A stretch of DNA of 64,000 nucleotides from positions 1 through 64,000 of the forward strand of contig NZ_JACIEK010000017.1 of the NCBI RefSeq assembly GCF_014196835.1. Reading direction: 5' to 3'. This DNA is from Aureimonas pseudogalii (GTDB lineage Bacteria > Pseudomonadota > Alphaproteobacteria > Rhizobiales > Rhizobiaceae). Both the position numbers and the translations under genes were made by a program. The notes beneath the pieces are model-generated. The model did no database searches and was not told the DNA's origin. It was given only the letters and a program-made list of their open reading frames with translations. Positions 25,061 through 32,720 of this stretch are shown piece after piece (the first letter of the stretch is position 1; each line of letters opens with the position of its first letter).

Positions 25061-25660
25061 ATGTCCCGACTTTTTGCCTACGTTCGCGTCTCCACGAACG
25101 GCCAAACCACCGACAACCAGATCGGCGAGATCCGGGCGGCTGGTTTCGAGGTCCAGGTCCGTCGGGTCGTTTCCGAAACCGTCTCCGGTTCGCTCGCCGC
25201 CAAAGATCGCGAGGGCTTCCGCAAGCTCCTCGATCGGATGGAGGAGGGGGACATCCTCGTCGTCACGAAAATGGACCGTCTCGGGCGCAACGCCATGGAC
25301 GTGCGGGCCACGGTCGAGCTACTCGCCGAGATGGGCGTCAAGGTTCACTGCCTGGCGCTGGGCGGCGTCGACCTGACGAGCTCGACCGGCCGCATGACCA
25401 TGAGCGTCATCAACGCCGTCGCCGAGTTTGAACGCGATCTCCTGATCGAGCGCACGCACGCCGGACTGATCCGGGCGACGGAGCAGGGCAAGGTGCTCGG
25501 CCGCCCTGCCAAGCTGTCGGCGGAGCAGAAGCGCGTCGTTCGCGAGCGCCTGGGGGAGGGGACCTCGATCTCGGCGCTGGCTCGAGAGTTCGCAGTCAGT
25601 CGATTGACGATCCAGCGGGCGAGAGATGGAGCCCCAACCGCGATAGAACCCGACGGATAG
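25061..25660 (+). CDS. serine recombinase (Tn3-type resolvase)
   Basis: A 199-residue resolvase/invertase with the N-terminal catalytic domain '[17 protein letters not shown]' (active Ser at the VSTNGQ motif), 'DRLGRNAMD' and '[27 protein letters not shown]', and the C-terminal HTH '[23 protein letters not shown]'. Full length. It would resolve cointegrates at a res site, possibly in the upstream A/T patch around 25019-25036 (GCGCTATAAATTC). A fragment of a related copy lies at 31408-31528, so the blc operon is bracketed by resolvase sequences. Confidence 0.92.
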   Translation: MSRLFAYVRVSTNGQTTDNQIGEIRAAGFEVQVRRVVSETVSGSLAAKDREGFRKLLDRMEEGDILVVTKMDRLGRNAMDVRATVELLAEMGVKVHCLALGGVDLTSSTGRMTMSVINAVAEFERDLLIERTHAGLIRATEQGKVLGRPAKLSAEQKRVVRERLGEGTSISALAREFAVSRLTIQRARDGAPTAIEPDG

Positions 25661-25964
25661 AGCACCCATTGAGCATAAAGTGGAGGATCCGAGCGACCTT
25701 TCGAGCGAAGCGATTTCAGGTCTTTAGATGGCGCATATATCGGGCGCTATATGGTTGACCGAACTGGAAAGCGACCGAGCCTGGAACCGGCACACGTTTT
25801 GCTGCTTCGTCTCTCATCGAACGAATGGAGATGGGCTACTTCCGGGCGTCCGCTCCCTCCAACGCCCGAGACCGGACGGGGTGGAAAAGAGACGATCGGC
25901 TTTTCGCCGCAACGTAGTGGAAGCCGCCATTTCGGTCTTAGCGAACATGGCGAGGCCACGTTGC

Positions 25965-26055
25965 GCGGGAGAGTGTGAGCCTCTCCCGCTCCCCTGCGGA
26001 ATCCATACGAGTTAATTTCGTATGATTGCCGCGTAGGAAGGGCAACGCGGCAATC
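25965..26055 (-). terminator. three consecutive stem-loops downstream of blcC
   Basis: On the minus strand after blcC: an 11-bp perfect inverted repeat (26045-26055 with 26024-26034), a 7-bp repeat CATACGA/TCGTATG (26004-26024) and a 9-bp repeat GCGGGAGAG/CTCTCCCGC (25965-25989). The first probably terminates the blc transcript; no long T-run is seen. The rest of 25661-25964 shows no gene, only a patch with GCGCATATATCGGGCGC near 25732. Confidence 0.5.
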
Positions 26056-26083
26056 GCTTGTCTTGGATAGAAACCAGGCGGCC

Positions 26084-26875
26084 TTACGCGTAGTAGTCGG
26101 GTGCCTTCTTGAAGGTCGGCCAAGCGTCCGGGTCGTGACCGGTGACGACCGTCGCGCCGACCTTCTCGGCAAACGCGCGCAGCTTCTGAACGGAGCGAAC
26201 GGTATCGACCGTGGAGGCCAGGAAGCCCGGCAGCGCCTTCTCGTCCCAATGGTCGAGCGTATAGGCGGCGTCGATCGTCAGGAGCATGGGATTGGACTGC
26301 GGCAAGCGCACGAGGAACGACTGGTGACCCGGCGCGTGGCCCGGCGAGAAGATCGTGATGAGCGTGCCATCGCCATAGACGTCGTAATGATCGTCCGCCT
26401 CGCCGTTGAGGAACTGCCATTTCAAACCGGGCTTGTCGAAATCCTTGCGGATGTAGCCGCCCCCTGCGAACCAATCCGGCGTGAAGGCATATTCGTATTC
26501 GGTGCGCTGGACGATATGGGTGGCGTTGGGAAAACGCCCGATCGCGCCGGTGTGGTCAAGATGGAGATGCGACTGGGCGACATAGCGCACGTCGGCCGGG
26601 TCGAAGCCCAGCGACTTGATCTGGTCGACGCAGCCCTGGTCCTTCTCCAGCACCGGCCAATACACGTCGCAGATGCCGCCCCAATGTCCGCGCGGGTCGC
26701 TCGCCACCTCGATGGCGTTGCCGCCGTCGATGATCGTGTGTCCCTTGGGGTGAGTGATGAGGAAGAAGGGCACGGGGATTTCATAATCCGCGCCGTCGCC
26801 CTGGTTCATCTTGATATTGTGAACCTTGCACTTCAGAGTTCCCGACTGAAGCATATAAAGCCTGATGTCCGTCAT
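26084..26875 (-). CDS. blcC: gamma-butyrolactone / N-acyl-homoserine lactonase
   Basis: A 263-residue metallo-beta-lactamase-fold lactonase. The zinc ligands match the Agrobacterium AttM/BlcC pattern: HLHLDH at 103-108, H180 (SPGHAPGH), D202 (TIDAAY) and H247 (TGHDPD). I recognise the whole sequence as BlcC-like from memory. It opens the ring of gamma-butyrolactone and of acyl-homoserine lactone signals, so it both starts carbon use and can quench quorum sensing. Strong GGAGG before the ATG. Last gene of the blcA-blcB-blcC operon. Confidence 0.93.
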   Translation of the reverse strand: MTDIRLYMLQSGTLKCKVHNIKMNQGDGADYEIPVPFFLITHPKGHTIIDGGNAIEVASDPRGHWGGICDVYWPVLEKDQGCVDQIKSLGFDPADVRYVAQSHLHLDHTGAIGRFPNATHIVQRTEYEYAFTPDWFAGGGYIRKDFDKPGLKWQFLNGEADDHYDVYGDGTLITIFSPGHAPGHQSFLVRLPQSNPMLLTIDAAYTLDHWDEKALPGFLASTVDTVRSVQKLRAFAEKVGATVVTGHDPDAWPTFKKAPDYYA

Positions 26876-26926
26876 TGGTTTCCTCCTCTGGATAGCTGCT
26901 GGGCCTGGTCGAGATCGGGCCGCGGG

Positions 26927-28087
26927 TCAAAAGGCTTCGGTGTAGAGGCGCAGCGCGTCGGCCTCCGTGACCTCGACCGGATTGTTCACGAGAAGCCGCG
27001 TCTGCTTCATCGCATCCGTGGCCAGACGTGGCAGGCTGTCTTGCGAAACGCCTGCGTCGCGCAGGCGGCGTGGCGCGCCGCTCTCGTCCATCAAGGCTTG
27101 CATCGCGGCGACGAAGGCGTCGGAGCGCGTCAACGTATCTCCGGTTCCCGGAACGCCGATCACGTCGGCCAGCTCGGCATAGAGCGGCGCGGCCGCGGCG
27201 GCGTTGAAGCGCAGCACCGGCCCCAGCATCAGCGCGTTAGAAAGCCCGTGCGGGATGTGGTAGTGGCCGCCCAGCGGGTAGGCTAGTGCATGGACAGCCG
27301 CCACCGGCGAGTTGGCGAAGGCTTGGCCCGCCAGCATGGCGCCGAGCAGCATGGCCTCGCGCGCCTCGCGGTTCGAGCCGTCGCGGCAGGCCGCCACGAG
27401 GTTGGTCCCCAGCAGTCGCAGCGCTTCGCGCGCCAAGGCGTCGGAAAGCGGGTTCTTCTTGTGCCGGCCCGTATAGGCCTCGATCGCATGGACCATGGCA
27501 TCGATGCCGGTGGCCGCCGTATGGATCGCCGGCAGGCCCACGGTCAGCTCACCGTCAAGCACCACGTAGTCGGCGTAGAGCTGGGGAGAGACGACGCCCA
27601 TCTTGGTGGTCTCGCCGGTGGTCAGAATGGAGATGTTCGTGACCTCCGACCCCGTGCCAGCCGTGGTCGGCACCAGGACCAAGGGCAGGCGCGAGCCCGT
27701 GACCTTGCCGATGCCGTAGAGTTCGCTCAAAGGCTGCTCGGACACGGTAAGAACGGCCGCGAGCTTGGCCACGTCCAGCGAGGAGCCGCCGCCAAGACCC
27801 ACAACGATGTCGCAACCCCCGGCTTTGGCGCGCGCCACGGCGTCGAGCAGAACGGCCTCCGGTGGATCGGCCACCACGGCGTCGAAGACCGTGACGGTGA
27901 AGCCGGAGGCTTTAAGATCGGCCGTGATCGGGGCGATGAGCCCAGCCTTCACCAACCCGGCGTCGGTGACGAGCAGCAGGCGCCGCGCCGCGAACCGCTC
28001 GGCCAGACGCTGGCCAAGACGCTGCGCGCCCGACCATTCGACCTGAATGGCCGGCACGGTGCGAAATTCGAAACTCTCGATGGTCAT
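26927..28087 (-). CDS. blcB: 4-hydroxybutyrate dehydrogenase (iron-type alcohol dehydrogenase)
   Basis: A 386-residue group III iron-containing alcohol dehydrogenase. It has 'GLGGGSSLDVAKLAAVL' (NAD binding), 'VPTTAGTGSEVTN' and a His-rich metal segment 'DAMVHAIEAYTG' then 'HYHIPHGLSNALML'. By operon position and family it oxidises gamma-hydroxybutyrate, made by BlcC, to succinic semialdehyde. It lies between blcC (51 bp) and blcA (95 bp). Normal length. Confidence 0.9.
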   Translation of the reverse strand: MTIESFEFRTVPAIQVEWSGAQRLGQRLAERFAARRLLLVTDAGLVKAGLIAPITADLKASGFTVTVFDAVVADPPEAVLLDAVARAKAGGCDIVVGLGGGSSLDVAKLAAVLTVSEQPLSELYGIGKVTGSRLPLVLVPTTAGTGSEVTNISILTTGETTKMGVVSPQLYADYVVLDGELTVGLPAIHTAATGIDAMVHAIEAYTGRHKKNPLSDALAREALRLLGTNLVAACRDGSNREAREAMLLGAMLAGQAFANSPVAAVHALAYPLGGHYHIPHGLSNALMLGPVLRFNAAAAAPLYAELADVIGVPGTGDTLTRSDAFVAAMQALMDESGAPRRLRDAGVSQDSLPRLATDAMKQTRLLVNNPVEVTEADALRLYTEAF

Positions 28088-28182
28088 GAACTACCTCCCA
28101 ACCATAGGCCAAGCGCCTTCCCAGCTAGTTTGGGGCTGAGACGAGCGCGCGCCCGAAGCAAGCGATGCCGGTCCGGTGCGTC

Positions 28183-29637
28183 TCAGCGCAGAGCCGAGCA
28201 CCAGTATTTGACCTCGAGATATTCCTCGATGCCGTGATGGGAGCCTTCCCGCCCGAGGCCGGACTGCTTGACGCCGCCGAATGGGGCGACCTCATTGGAG
28301 ATCAGGCCCGTGTTGTGGCCGACCATGCCGTATTCCAGCGCCTCGGCCACGCGCCACGCTCGCTTGGCGTTCTCGGTGTAGAAGTAGGAGGCAAGACCGA
28401 ACTCGGTGTCGTTCGCGAGCGCGATCACCTCTTCCTCGGTTTCGAAGCGGAAGAGCGGGGCGACCGGGCCGAAGGTTTCCTCGCGCGCGAGGCGCATGTC
28501 GGATGTCGCGCCTGCCAGCACGGTCGGCTCGAAAAACAGTCCGCCCAACGCATGGCGCTGGCCGCCGGTGACAAGACGAGCGCCCTTGGCGAGGGCATCC
28601 GCCAGATGGCTTTCGACCTTCTCCACCGCCGCCTCGTCGATCAAAGGGCCGATCTGGACGCCGGGCTCCGTGCCGCGCCCGACGGGAAGCGCCGCCACCT
28701 TGGCTGCCAGCTTCTCGGCGAAGGCGTCAAACACGCCAGCCTGGACATAGAGCCGATTGGCGCAAACGCAGGTCTGGCCGGCATTGCGGTATTTGGAGGC
28801 AATCGCCCCCTCCACTGCGGCGTCGAGATCGGCGTCGTCGAAGACGATGAAGGGCGCGTTGCCACCGAGTTCCAGGGACAGTCGCTTGATGGTGGGCGCG
28901 CACTCGGCCATCAAAGTGCGCCCGACCTCCGTCGAGCCTGTAAAGGACAGCTTGCGCACCACGTCGCTGCCAGTCAGCACACCGCCGACGGTGCGCGCCT
29001 CGCCTGTCACGATCTGAAGAACGCCGGCAGGAATGCCGGCCTCCTTCGCTAGAACGCCCAGCGCCAGCGCGGTCAACGGCGTCTGCTCGGCGGGCTTGAC
29101 GATCATGACGCAGCCTGCTGCCAAGGCCGGGGCGGCCTTGCGGGTGATCATGGCGGCAGGAAAGTTCCAGGGCGTGATGGCCGCGCATACGCCGACCGGC
29201 TGCTTCAACACCACCAGCCGCTTGTCGGCCTGCGGTGCAGGAATGACCTCGCCGTAGACACGCTTGGCCTCTTCCGCAAACCACTCGATGAAGGACGCGG
29301 CATAAAGAACCTCGCCTCTCGCCTCAGCCAGCGGCTTGCCCTGTTCGGCCGTCATGAGCGCGGCGAGATCGTCGGCATGGGCGACGATCAGCTCGAACCA
29401 GCGACGCAGAATCTTGGCTCGCTCCTGCGCGGCGAGCCCCGACCACGACTTGAAGGCCCGGCGCGCCGCCTCGACCGCCTGCTCGACCTCCGCCGCAGCG
29501 AGCGAGGGAACGCGCGCGATCAACGAACCATCGGCCGGGTCGTGAATTCCGATCGTTGCGCCGCTGGAGGCGGTCGACCAAATCCCATCGATCAGGCAAG
29601 ATTCACGCAGAAGCTCGGGGAAGCGAAGCTGAACCAA
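28183..29637 (-). CDS. blcA: succinic semialdehyde dehydrogenase
   Basis: A 484-residue NAD(P)-aldehyde dehydrogenase with 'TPWNFPAAMITRKAAPALAA', 'FTGSTEVGR', the catalytic Glu motif LELGGNAP and catalytic Cys motif 'AGQTCVCANR'. This is the GabD subfamily. It converts succinic semialdehyde to succinate, finishing lactone degradation. The predicted start at 29637 is TTG preceded by GGGGG; first gene of the operon, divergent from blcR. Confidence 0.91.
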   Translation of the reverse strand: MVQLRFPELLRESCLIDGIWSTASSGATIGIHDPADGSLIARVPSLAAAEVEQAVEAARRAFKSWSGLAAQERAKILRRWFELIVAHADDLAALMTAEQGKPLAEARGEVLYAASFIEWFAEEAKRVYGEVIPAPQADKRLVVLKQPVGVCAAITPWNFPAAMITRKAAPALAAGCVMIVKPAEQTPLTALALGVLAKEAGIPAGVLQIVTGEARTVGGVLTGSDVVRKLSFTGSTEVGRTLMAECAPTIKRLSLELGGNAPFIVFDDADLDAAVEGAIASKYRNAGQTCVCANRLYVQAGVFDAFAEKLAAKVAALPVGRGTEPGVQIGPLIDEAAVEKVESHLADALAKGARLVTGGQRHALGGLFFEPTVLAGATSDMRLAREETFGPVAPLFRFETEEEVIALANDTEFGLASYFYTENAKRAWRVAEALEYGMVGHNTGLISNEVAPFGGVKQSGLGREGSHHGIEEYLEVKYWCSALR

Positions 29638-29661
29638 AGGAACCCCCTGCCAACGAAGCCT

Positions 29662-29685
29662 CTTAGTTCATTTAGTTGAACTAAG
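29662..29685. promoter_or_regulatory. 9-bp inverted repeat, candidate BlcR operator
   Basis: CTTAGTTCA (29662-29670) and TGAACTAAG (29677-29685) are a perfect repeat with a 6-bp spacer TTTAGT, lying between the divergent blcA and blcR starts, just where IclR-type regulators bind. Confidence 0.65.
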
Positions 29686-29735
29686 TTCCGTACCATGAAC
29701 CGAGATTGTTCCTCTCAATAGGAAATGTCAATTCC

Positions 29736-30518
29736 ATGTCGGAGTTGTTCGAACCCCGAACGGCCGGTGCCACACCGGCGCTTCGCCGCGCGATCGAGGT
29801 GCTCGATCTCTTGGAAAGCACGTCGGAACCGCTCGCGGCGGTTGATATCGCGCGCGAACTGGGCCTGCCGAAAAGCTCGGCCCATGGCCTTATCGCGACC
29901 ATGATGGAGTTCAATCTGGTGGTTCGTGGCGCCGACGGGCGGTTTCGGCTCGGGCCCAGACTGATGCGCTGGGCGAGCGGCTTTCTTAGTCAGACCAATC
30001 TCACCGGCGAATTCCAGCGCTATTTAACCGGCGAAACCAATCTCAACGCTCACACGATCACTTTGACGATTCTGGACGGACGGGAGGTGGTCTATGTCGC
30101 GTGCCGGGACAGCGGCGATCCGCTCGGCCTCACCTTTCGTATCGGAATGCGCCTGCCTGCGCCCTACACGGCGACCGGCAAGGCGCTTCTGGCCGCAATG
30201 CCGGCTGGCGACCTCGATCGTTTGTTCGCCGACCCGAAGAACTGGCCCGCGCCCTTGACGCCGCTGGGTGTCGGCTCGCTCAATCAGTTGCGCCAGGAAC
30301 TCGATCTCGTGCGTCGGCGCGGCTACTCGATTGATGATGGGCAAGTCCGCGAGGGCATGATCTGCCTGGGCGCGTCGATCCAAGACCATTCCGGCTGCGC
30401 TATCGCCGGCATCGCCGTCAGTCTCATCCGCAATCAGGCGAGTACCCATACTCTGGATAAGCTTGGAGCCGACATTCGAACCGCAGCCGACGCCATCGCA
30501 CGCCGACTCGGCAATTGA
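29736..30518 (+). CDS. blcR: IclR-family repressor of the blc operon
   Basis: A 260-residue IclR protein: winged helix at about residues 15-75 ('ALRRAIEVLDLLESTSEPL', 'IARELGLPKSSAHGLIATM') and the effector domain with 'RIGMRLPAPYTATGKALLA' and 'REGMICLGASIQDHSGCAIAGI'. In Agrobacterium, BlcR (AttJ) represses blcABC and is released by succinic semialdehyde. Divergent placement and the inverted repeat support the same role. ATG at 29736 chosen over an upstream TTG. Confidence 0.88.
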   Translation: MSELFEPRTAGATPALRRAIEVLDLLESTSEPLAAVDIARELGLPKSSAHGLIATMMEFNLVVRGADGRFRLGPRLMRWASGFLSQTNLTGEFQRYLTGETNLNAHTITLTILDGREVVYVACRDSGDPLGLTFRIGMRLPAPYTATGKALLAAMPAGDLDRLFADPKNWPAPLTPLGVGSLNQLRQELDLVRRRGYSIDDGQVREGMICLGASIQDHSGCAIAGIAVSLIRNQASTHTLDKLGADIRTAADAIARRLGN

Positions 30519-30571
30519 CCCTCATACGAATGCCCAAGGTCGGCGACATGCTCGTCAAATCCAGCGTGTCG

Positions 30572-31407
30572 GGCTCTGTTGCGAATAGCCCATCGGGCCG
30601 CAATGATCCCGTTCTGTTCCAATCTCAGGCGACGAACACCTGAAACAGCCGTCCGATGAAGCGGGCCTCAGATCCGCCGGCGAGGCTGTCGACCATCGAG
30701 CGGAATTGCCCCTTCCGGAACATCCGCATCGTCTCGAAGCCGCGGATAGCGTTGTGAGCCGTCTTCTGGGATTGAAAGCCACGCACAGGTCGGATCCGCT
30801 GTTTGAGCTTCCCATGATCGGACTCGAGCCGATTGTTCAGGTATTTGATCTGCCGGTGCTGACAGGTCGCCGCGAGCCGCCCTTCTCGCCGTAGTGAAGC
30901 GATCGCTTCGTTGTAGGCCGGGTTCTTGTCTGTCGAAATCACCGAAGGCCTGTTATGCGGCGACCGGTTCAATGCCTTGACGAGGAAGCGTTTGGCCGCC
31001 TTTGTCGTCCGTTTTTGCGACAGCTGGAAGTCCAGCGTTTCGCCCCGATCGCCGATCGCGCGGTAGAGGTACATCCACTCACCCCGGACCTTCACGTAGG
31101 TCTCATCGACGTACCAGCTGCCGCTATTGCGGTTCCGGCACCACTGGACGCGGCGGTCCAGCTCGGGGGCGTAGTGCTGGACCCAGCGGTAGATCGTGGT
31201 GTGATCGACCGATAGGCCGCGCTCGGCCATCATCTCCTCGAGGTCGCGGTAGCTCAGCGCGTAGCGGCAGTACCAGCGCATGCACAGGAGGATGATGTCG
31301 GGAGCGAAGTGCCGGCCCTTGAACGCCAAACTCATGCCCGAGCCCTCGCTGTCCGCCGTCTTCAGAGCTACAGGCTCTCACTGCCTTCGCATCTTTGCAA
31401 CAGAGCC
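30572..31407 (-). mobile_element. IS6-family insertion sequence (836 bp)
   Basis: Terminal inverted repeats GGCTCTGTTGCGAA (from 30572) and its near-complement TTTGCAACAGAGCC (to 31407) enclose one transposase gene. Flanking 8-mers differ (GCGTGTCG left, AAGCGATC right), so there is no target duplication and the copy arose by, or was later involved in, recombination or deletion. The right end abuts a resolvase fragment. Confidence 0.88.
30625..31335 (-). CDS. IS6-family transposase
   Basis: A 236-residue DDE transposase of the IS6/IS26 type: N-terminal 'MSLAFKGRHFAPDIILLCMR', HTH 'LSYRDLEEMMAERGLSVDHTT', catalytic Asp in 'SWYVDETYVKV', Asp in 'VISTDKNPAY' and Glu in 'LESDHGKLKQRI'. Full length and apparently intact, so the element may be active and able to form cointegrates. 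Confidence 0.93.
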   Translation of the reverse strand: MSLAFKGRHFAPDIILLCMRWYCRYALSYRDLEEMMAERGLSVDHTTIYRWVQHYAPELDRRVQWCRNRNSGSWYVDETYVKVRGEWMYLYRAIGDRGETLDFQLSQKRTTKAAKRFLVKALNRSPHNRPSVISTDKNPAYNEAIASLRREGRLAATCQHRQIKYLNNRLESDHGKLKQRIRPVRGFQSQKTAHNAIRGFETMRMFRKGQFRSMVDSLAGGSEARFIGRLFQVFVA

Positions 31408-31528
31408 AAGCGATCGCCTGGGGGAGGGGGCCTCGATCTCCGCGCTGGCTCGAGAATTCGTGGTCAGCCGTCTGACGATTCAACGGGCGCGGGACGGAGC
31501 AGTACCCGCGACGCTACCTGATGGGTAG
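31408..31528 (+). pseudogene. C-terminal fragment of a second serine resolvase
   Basis: The plus strand reads [19 protein letters not shown] then LTIQRARDG, a close match to the HTH end of the resolvase at 25061-25660 but with several substitutions, so it is a separate copy. Its 5' part was removed where the IS6 element ends. Confidence 0.8.
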
Positions 31529-31755
31529 CTTTGCTCGCGGCTAGGCTCAATCGTTAGGGACCGCTTTGTGCCCTTTGTTACCATCCTATGCGACGGACCG
31601 AGACCCCGAAAGCCGACGTTTGGGAGATGCTATCCGATCCACGCCTCGAGGCGTCATCTTTGCAAGATACACACGAACTCGCCCGATAGTTCAGAAAATC
31701 AACTCGCCAAGTAAGAAACCAAGCTTTTCGAACGGGAGTGCCGTATGATCGACCT

Positions 31756-32619
31756 ATGTCGAACGCCCTAAGAGTTGCCCAGGGAACATTCGGTCGCGTC
31801 GCGCTCCTGGATATGGATCGTCCCCTTGTGCGTCATGCCCATCCGCATTGCCACGTGCTCCTAAAGGTAGAAGGCGCGGACACCAAGTTTTGGGTCCGCG
31901 ACGATCTTGTTCCGTTGACGAGCGAAAGCGCCGTCCTCGTCAATGCCTGGGAGTCGCATGCCTACGCGCATGATCCACGTCGCCCGCCGACCATTATTTT
32001 AGCACTCTACATCGAGCCGCGGTGGCTCGCAGAATTTAGACCGAATTGGACCGCAAGCGGCAGACCAGGCTTCTTCGCCGAGGCGGTCGGCACAATTACA
32101 CCTCGCATCCGCGCGCTTGCCGACACGATGGCCCGTACCATGGTTTCCGAGCCGGAAGCCCAACATCTGCACGAAATCCTCCTGTCCGACTTGATGATTG
32201 CGGTCATCGAGCGCTTCACCCCATGGCGCGACTCGGCCGTCTCGCTGCGGGATCTGGGGCGGGGGCTGAGCGTCGACCGGCGGATCCGGGCCGTCGCCGC
32301 CCGAATCGACGAAGATCCAGGCGCGGTGGGGCATATCGACGACCTGATCACGGCCACGACCGTCTCGCGCGCTCAATTCTACCGTCTGTTCGAAGCCTCC
32401 TTCGGCGTTTCGCCAAGGGTTTATCTAAACGCAGCCCGGCTAGAGCGTGCCGTCCGGGCGGTGTCTGACAGCGACGCCAGCCTTTCGGTGATCGGCGAAA
32501 GTCTCGGTTTTTCCGTTCCCTCGCATTTTTCTCGCTTCTTCCACGATCACGCAGGCTCCTCGCCCTCGGTATTTCGTGCGGTAACGCGCTGCACGCGCGA
32601 TCTTGAGACACCTCGGTAA
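31756..32619 (+). CDS. AraC-family regulator of the furoate cluster
   Basis: A 287-residue protein with an N-terminal cupin-like effector domain ('VRHAHPHCHVLLKVEG', 'LVNAWESHAYAHDP') and a C-terminal pair of HTHs: 'VGHIDDLITATTVSRAQFYRLFEASFGVSPRVYL', then 'SLSVIGESLGFSVPSHFSRFFHDHAGSSPS'. It precedes the hmf genes in the same direction by 101 bp and probably activates them. The start is uncertain: ATG 31756 is used, GTG 31738 is in frame. Confidence 0.85.
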   Translation: MSNALRVAQGTFGRVALLDMDRPLVRHAHPHCHVLLKVEGADTKFWVRDDLVPLTSESAVLVNAWESHAYAHDPRRPPTIILALYIEPRWLAEFRPNWTASGRPGFFAEAVGTITPRIRALADTMARTMVSEPEAQHLHEILLSDLMIAVIERFTPWRDSAVSLRDLGRGLSVDRRIRAVAARIDEDPGAVGHIDDLITATTVSRAQFYRLFEASFGVSPRVYLNAARLERAVRAVSDSDASLSVIGESLGFSVPSHFSRFFHDHAGSSPSVFRAVTRCTRDLETPR

Positions 32620-32720
32620 GCATTGATACCCGGCGGGATCGCAAGGCGAGAACGCCACTCCTAGGCTGCTCTTTGGTTTGGCGCTCTCGACAGTCGAGAG
32701 CTCCGGGAGGAGACCAGGAC

